The translations under genes and the position numbers were made by a program. Shown one piece after another: positions 59,972 to 64,000 of a DNA stretch of 64,000 nt. Origin of the DNA: Pegea sp. RAD2-039 (Eukaryota > Chordata > Thaliacea > Salpida > Salpidae). Within the stretch, counting starts at the first letter, position 1. Each line of letters begins with the position of its first letter. Below the pieces are notes generated by a model. The model saw only the letters and a list, made by a program, of their open reading frames with translations. It was not told the origin of the DNA and made no database searches. The DNA is taken from assembly GCA_034620365.1 (NCBI GenBank), contig JAQGEQ010000251.1:248001-312000 (forward strand), given 5' to 3'.

Positions 59972-62900
59972 ATGTTAGGAATTTTCCAACCAACTAATTC
60001 TTCATACTTGATGAATAAAACTCGACAAGCAATTAAGCATCAAATCCAGCGAAGACTGTCTACTTCTCAAGTTGTACAAAAAAGAGGTTTTAGAAGGAAC
60101 AACTTTCATCATGCTTATAAGTGATTTGTTAACAGGTAAAGAATACAAAGATATTACAATCGGAGTACCGAAAGAAATCTTTGAAAATGAAAGGCGAGTT
60201 GGAATTAGTCCAGCTGGTGTTCAACTCTTGTCAAAGATCGGTTATGGTGTCAATGTTGAGCATGGAGCTGGTGGGTTAGCCAACTTTACAGATGGAATGT
60301 ATAAGGATGTAGGAGCAACAATGGTTGATAAGAACACGGCGTTTGCATCAGATATCGTCTTGAAGGTAATCTTTTATTGAAAATCCTTAAATGAAAAGCA
60401 AACAATGTCTCTTGGTGCTTAAATTAGTTTAGTTATGACGTCAAGATGACGTGATGTGGTTTGATTTGTCACCATTTTAAATATTGCTGGTTATGAAACA
60501 GCTCATAATACTCCTGTGTAGGTCCGAGCTCCTGGAAGTGAAGAACTCTCGCTTTTTAAGCCAGATTCAACTTTATTCAGTTACATATATCCAGCTCAAA
60601 ATCTTGATCTTTTAAATCAACTAGCAGAAAAACAACTGACTGTTTTTGCTATGGATCAAGTACCTCGTGTTACAATTGCCCAGGTTACTCATCAAAACAT
60701 AAGTGATTATGGACTAACGCGCTTCTATTTATAGGCATTTGATGTTCTTAGTTCAATGGCTAACATCTCTGGTTACAAAGCTGTTGTTCTCGCTGCTAAT
60801 GAGTTTGGAAGATTTTTTACCGGACAAATTACAGCAGCTGGAAAAGTTCCTCCGGCAAAAGTAAATTTATAAATCCTTCTCAGTGTTTCCAAACTTTTTT
60901 CAACATTTACAAAGTGTTTCCAAACTTTCTTCAACATTTACAAAGTGTTTCCAAACTTTCTTCAACATTTAAAAAGTGTTTCCAAACTTTCTTCAACATT
61001 TACAAAGTGTTTCCAAACTTTCTTCAACATTTACAAAGTGTTTCCAAACTTTCTTCAACATTTACAAAGTGTTTCCAAACTTTTTCAACATTTACAAAGT
61101 GTTTCCAAACTTTTTTTTACAAAGTGTTTCCAAACTTTTTTCAACATTTACAAAGTGTTTCCAAACTTTCTTCAACATTTACAAAGTGTTTCCAAACTTT
61201 CTTCACATTTACAAAGTGTTTCCAAACTTTCTTCAACATTTAAAGTGTTTCCAAACTTTCTTCGACATTTACAAAGTGTTTCCAAACTTTTTTCAACATT
61301 TACAAAGTATTTCCAAACTTTCTTCAACATTTACAAAGTATTTCCAAACTTTCTTCAACATTTACAAAGTGTTTCCAAACTTTCTTCAACATTTACAAAG
61401 TGTTTCCAAACTTTTTTCGACATTTACAAAGTGTTTCCAAACTTTCTTCAACATTTACAAAGTGTTTCCAAACTTTCTTCAACATTTACAAAGTGTTTCC
61501 AAACTTTCTTCAACATTTACAAAGTATTTCCAAACTTTCTTCAACATTTACAAAGTGTTTCCAAACTTTCTTCAACATTTACAAAGTGTTTCCAAACTTT
61601 CTTCAACATTTACAAAGTGTTTCCAAACTTTCTTCAACATTTACAAAGTGTTTCCAAACCTTTTTCAACATTTACAAAGTGTTTCCAAACTTTCTTCAAC
61701 ATTTACAAAGTGTTTCCAAACTTTCTTCAACATTTACAAAGTGTTTCCAAACTTTCTTCAACATTTACAAAGTATTTCCAAACTTTTTTCAACATTTACA
61801 AAGTGTTTCCAAACTTTCTTCAACATTTACAAAGTATTTCCAAACTTTCTTCAACATTTACAAAGTGTTTCCAAACTTTCTTCAACATTTACAAAGTGTT
61901 TCCAAACTTTCTTCAACATTTACAAAGTGTTTCCAAACTTTCTTCGTGTTTCCAAACTTTCTTCAACATTTACAAAGTGTTTCCAAACTTTCTTCGACAT
62001 TTACAAAGTGTTTCCAAACTTTCTTCAATATTTACAAAGTGTTTCCAAACTTTCTTCACATTTACAAAGTGTTTCCAAACCTTCTTCAACATTTACAAAG
62101 TGTTTCCAAACTTTCTTCAACATTTACAAAGTGTTTCCAAACTTTCTTCAACATTTACAAAGTGTTTCCAAACTTTCTTCAACATTTACAAAGTGTTTCC
62201 AAACTTTCTTCAACATTTACAAAGTGTTTCCAAACTTTCTTCAACATTTACAAAGTGTTTCCAAACTTTCTTCAACATTTACAAAGTGTTTCCAAACTTT
62301 CTTCAACAAAGTGTTTCCAAACTTTAACAAAAGTGTTTCCAAACTTTCTTCGACATTTACAAAGTATTTCCAAACTTTCTTCAACATTTACAAAGTGTTT
62401 CCAAACTTTCTTCAACATTTACAAAGTGTTTCCAAACTTTCTTCAACATTTACAAAGTGTTTCCAAACTTTCTTCAACATTTACAAAGTGTTTCCAAACT
62501 TTCTTCAACATTTACAAAGTGTTTCCAAACTTTCTTCAACATTTACAAAGTGTTTCCAAACTTTCTTCAACATTTACAAAGTGTTTCCAAACTTTCTTCA
62601 ACATTTACAAAGTGTTTCCAAACTTTCTTCAACATTTACAAAGTGTTTCCAAACTTTCTTCAACATTTACAAAGTGTTTCCAAACTTTCTTCAACATTTA
62701 CAAAGTGTTTCCAAACTTTCTTCAACATTTACAAAGTGTTTCCAAACTTTCTTCAACATTTACAAAGTGTTTCCAAACTTTCTTCAACATTTACAAAGTG
62801 TTTCCAAACTTTTTTCAACATTTACAAAGTGTTTCCAAACTTTCTTCAACATTTACAAAGTGTTTCCAAACTTTCTTCAACATTTACAAAGTGTTTCCAA

Positions 62901-64000
62901 ACTTTCTTCAACATTTACAAAGTGTTTCCAAACTTTCTTCAACATTTACAAAGTGTTTCCAAACTTTCTTCAACATTTACAAAGTGTTTCCAAACTTTCT
63001 TCAACATTTACAAAGTGTTTCCAAACTTTCTTCAACATTTACAAAGTGTTTCCAAACTTTCTTCAACATTTACAAAGTGTTTCCAAACTTTCTTCAACAT
63101 TTACAAAGTGTTTCCAAACTTTTTTCAACATTTACAAAGTGTTTCCAAACTTTTTTCAACATTTACAAAGTGTTTCCAAACTTTCTTCAACATTTACAAA
63201 GTGTTTCCAAACTTTCTTTACAAAGGTGTTTCCAAACTTTCTTCAACATTTACAAAGTGTTTCCAAATTGTTTTAAGATCTTGATCAACGGAGGAGGTGT
63301 AGCTGGATTAGCTGCAGCTGGAGCCGCCAAATCAATGGGAGCGATCGTAAGAGGATTTGATATCCGTGAAGCTGCCTTAGAACAGTTCAAATCACTTGGA
63401 GCTGAACCTCTTCGAGTAAAATCTTGCTGATCGTGCTGATCTTCATCTGATCTTCATCTTTAGGTGAACATCGATGAATCTGGTGAAGGAGCTGGAGGTT
63501 ATGGAAAAGAGATGTCTTCAGAATACAAGAAAGCTCAAGAAGAAATGTTTTTGAAGCAAGCAGCTGAAGTTGACATCATCATCACATCAGCTCTAATCCC
63601 TGGTTGACTCTTTACTCCTCCTCTTCTAATCTCACTTGTGACGTCATCAGGTAAACGCGCGCCGATCCTCATCACCACGGAGATGGTTGAAGCGATGAAA
63701 GAAGGATCAGTGATCGTTGATCTAGCAGCAGAAGCCGGAGGTAATTGTGAAGTATGTGTCCCTGGTCAGATCCATACACATAAGGTCAGTTTGTCATCTC
63801 TTCTCGACTTTATGACGTCATTGTGACTTATGACGTCAGGGAGTGAAAGTGATTGGATACACAGACCTGCCCAGTCGCCTACCAACTCAGGCATCGTCCT
63901 TGTACTCCAACAATATGGTCAAGTTGTTGAAAGCGATGAGTCCCGACAAAGAGATCTTCGATTATCAATTCAAAGATGACTTCGGATTCGGTAACATCGA
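59972..64000 (+). CDS. NNT: NAD(P) transhydrogenase, mitochondrial (5' part)
   Basis: Eight exons in phase cover the first about 400 residues: 59972-60086, 60136-60365, 60522-60683, 60735-60860, 63278-63415, 63464-63602, 63651-63784, 63840-64000 (cut by the window end). NNT is an inner-membrane enzyme that couples proton entry to hydride transfer from NADH to NADP+. The first about 38 residues are basic and lack acids ([19 protein letters not shown]), as in a mitochondrial presequence. Then come [51 protein letters not shown] and the Rossmann NAD loop [30 protein letters not shown] and GYTDLPSR follow, all in the family order of the NAD-binding domain I. Intron 1 is only 49 bp, with a non-consensus donor GTTTTA. 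The fourth intron (2.4 kb) contains a 31-bp minisatellite. The membrane domain and NADP domain lie beyond the window. Confidence 0.93.
60884..63267 (+). repeat. 31-bp minisatellite in an NNT intron (about 77 copies)
   Basis: The unit begins tttacaaagtgtttcc and ends with the pyrimidine-rich block aaactttcttcaaca. It lies inside intron 60861-63277. The consensus has no stop codon in any sense frame, so the array yields long artefactual ORFs ([19 protein letters not shown]). The antisense strand has stops. The last unit runs straight into the acceptor TTGTTTTAAG of the next exon. Confidence 0.97.

Noticed and set aside
60914..63430. Plus-strand ORFs of up to 766 codons ([20 protein letters not shown])
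   Set aside because: They are all frames of the 31-bp satellite inside an NNT intron. The one that enters the NNT exon frame has no start of its own, and the upstream exon would stop at 60870.

Overview
The window is AT-rich animal (metazoan) nuclear DNA. Its genes are split by GT-AG introns, many only about 48-60 bp long. The genes encode animal families: a Tuba/DNMBP-type RhoGEF, a kringle/YWTD/EGF/HYR/sushi membrane protein, a CUB-domain membrane protein, a sulfotransferase with a C-terminal membrane anchor, and mitochondrial NAD(P) transhydrogenase. The compact introns, the sulfotransferase type and many TGACGTCA octamers make a tunicate-like invertebrate plausible. That placement is inference and is not proved by the window.

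Layout. 1-6026: a 45-bp minisatellite that is the coding body of a secreted Ser/Asp/Glu-rich repeat protein (minus strand, signal-peptide exon at 6649-6736). 6737-9402: AT-rich, no gene seen. 9403-10284: 3' exons of a Pro/Tyr-rich orphan gene (minus). 10285-16931: mostly empty, with worn coding remnants at 13.3-14.8 kb, one resembling a MULE transposase. 16932-26971: complete DNMBP-like gene (minus, 18 exons); its last intron holds a 3.86-kb array of a 16-bp repeat. 27000-35870: gene desert. 35904-43010: 22-exon kringle/propeller receptor (plus). 44965-47604: CUB membrane protein (plus), tail-to-tail with the sulfotransferase at 47766-48921 (minus). 49.6-56.1 kb: decayed duplicates of those two genes, a long inverted-repeat element with a topoisomerase II-like exon in its loop, and non-LTR retrotransposon fragments. 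56.1-59.97 kb: AT-rich, with a few coding-like fragments. 59972-64000: 5' part of NNT (plus, cut by the window end), with a 2.4-kb array of a 31-bp repeat in one intron.

The genes do not form a pathway. Three are secreted or type I membrane proteins, one is a cytosolic Cdc42-type GEF scaffold and one is a mitochondrial inner-membrane enzyme. The common theme is that three unrelated minisatellites lie inside transcription units: one is coding and two are intronic. The most novel items are the repeat protein, the kringle/propeller architecture with a likely GC-AG splice switch between secreted and membrane forms, and the inverted-repeat element carrying a host exon.
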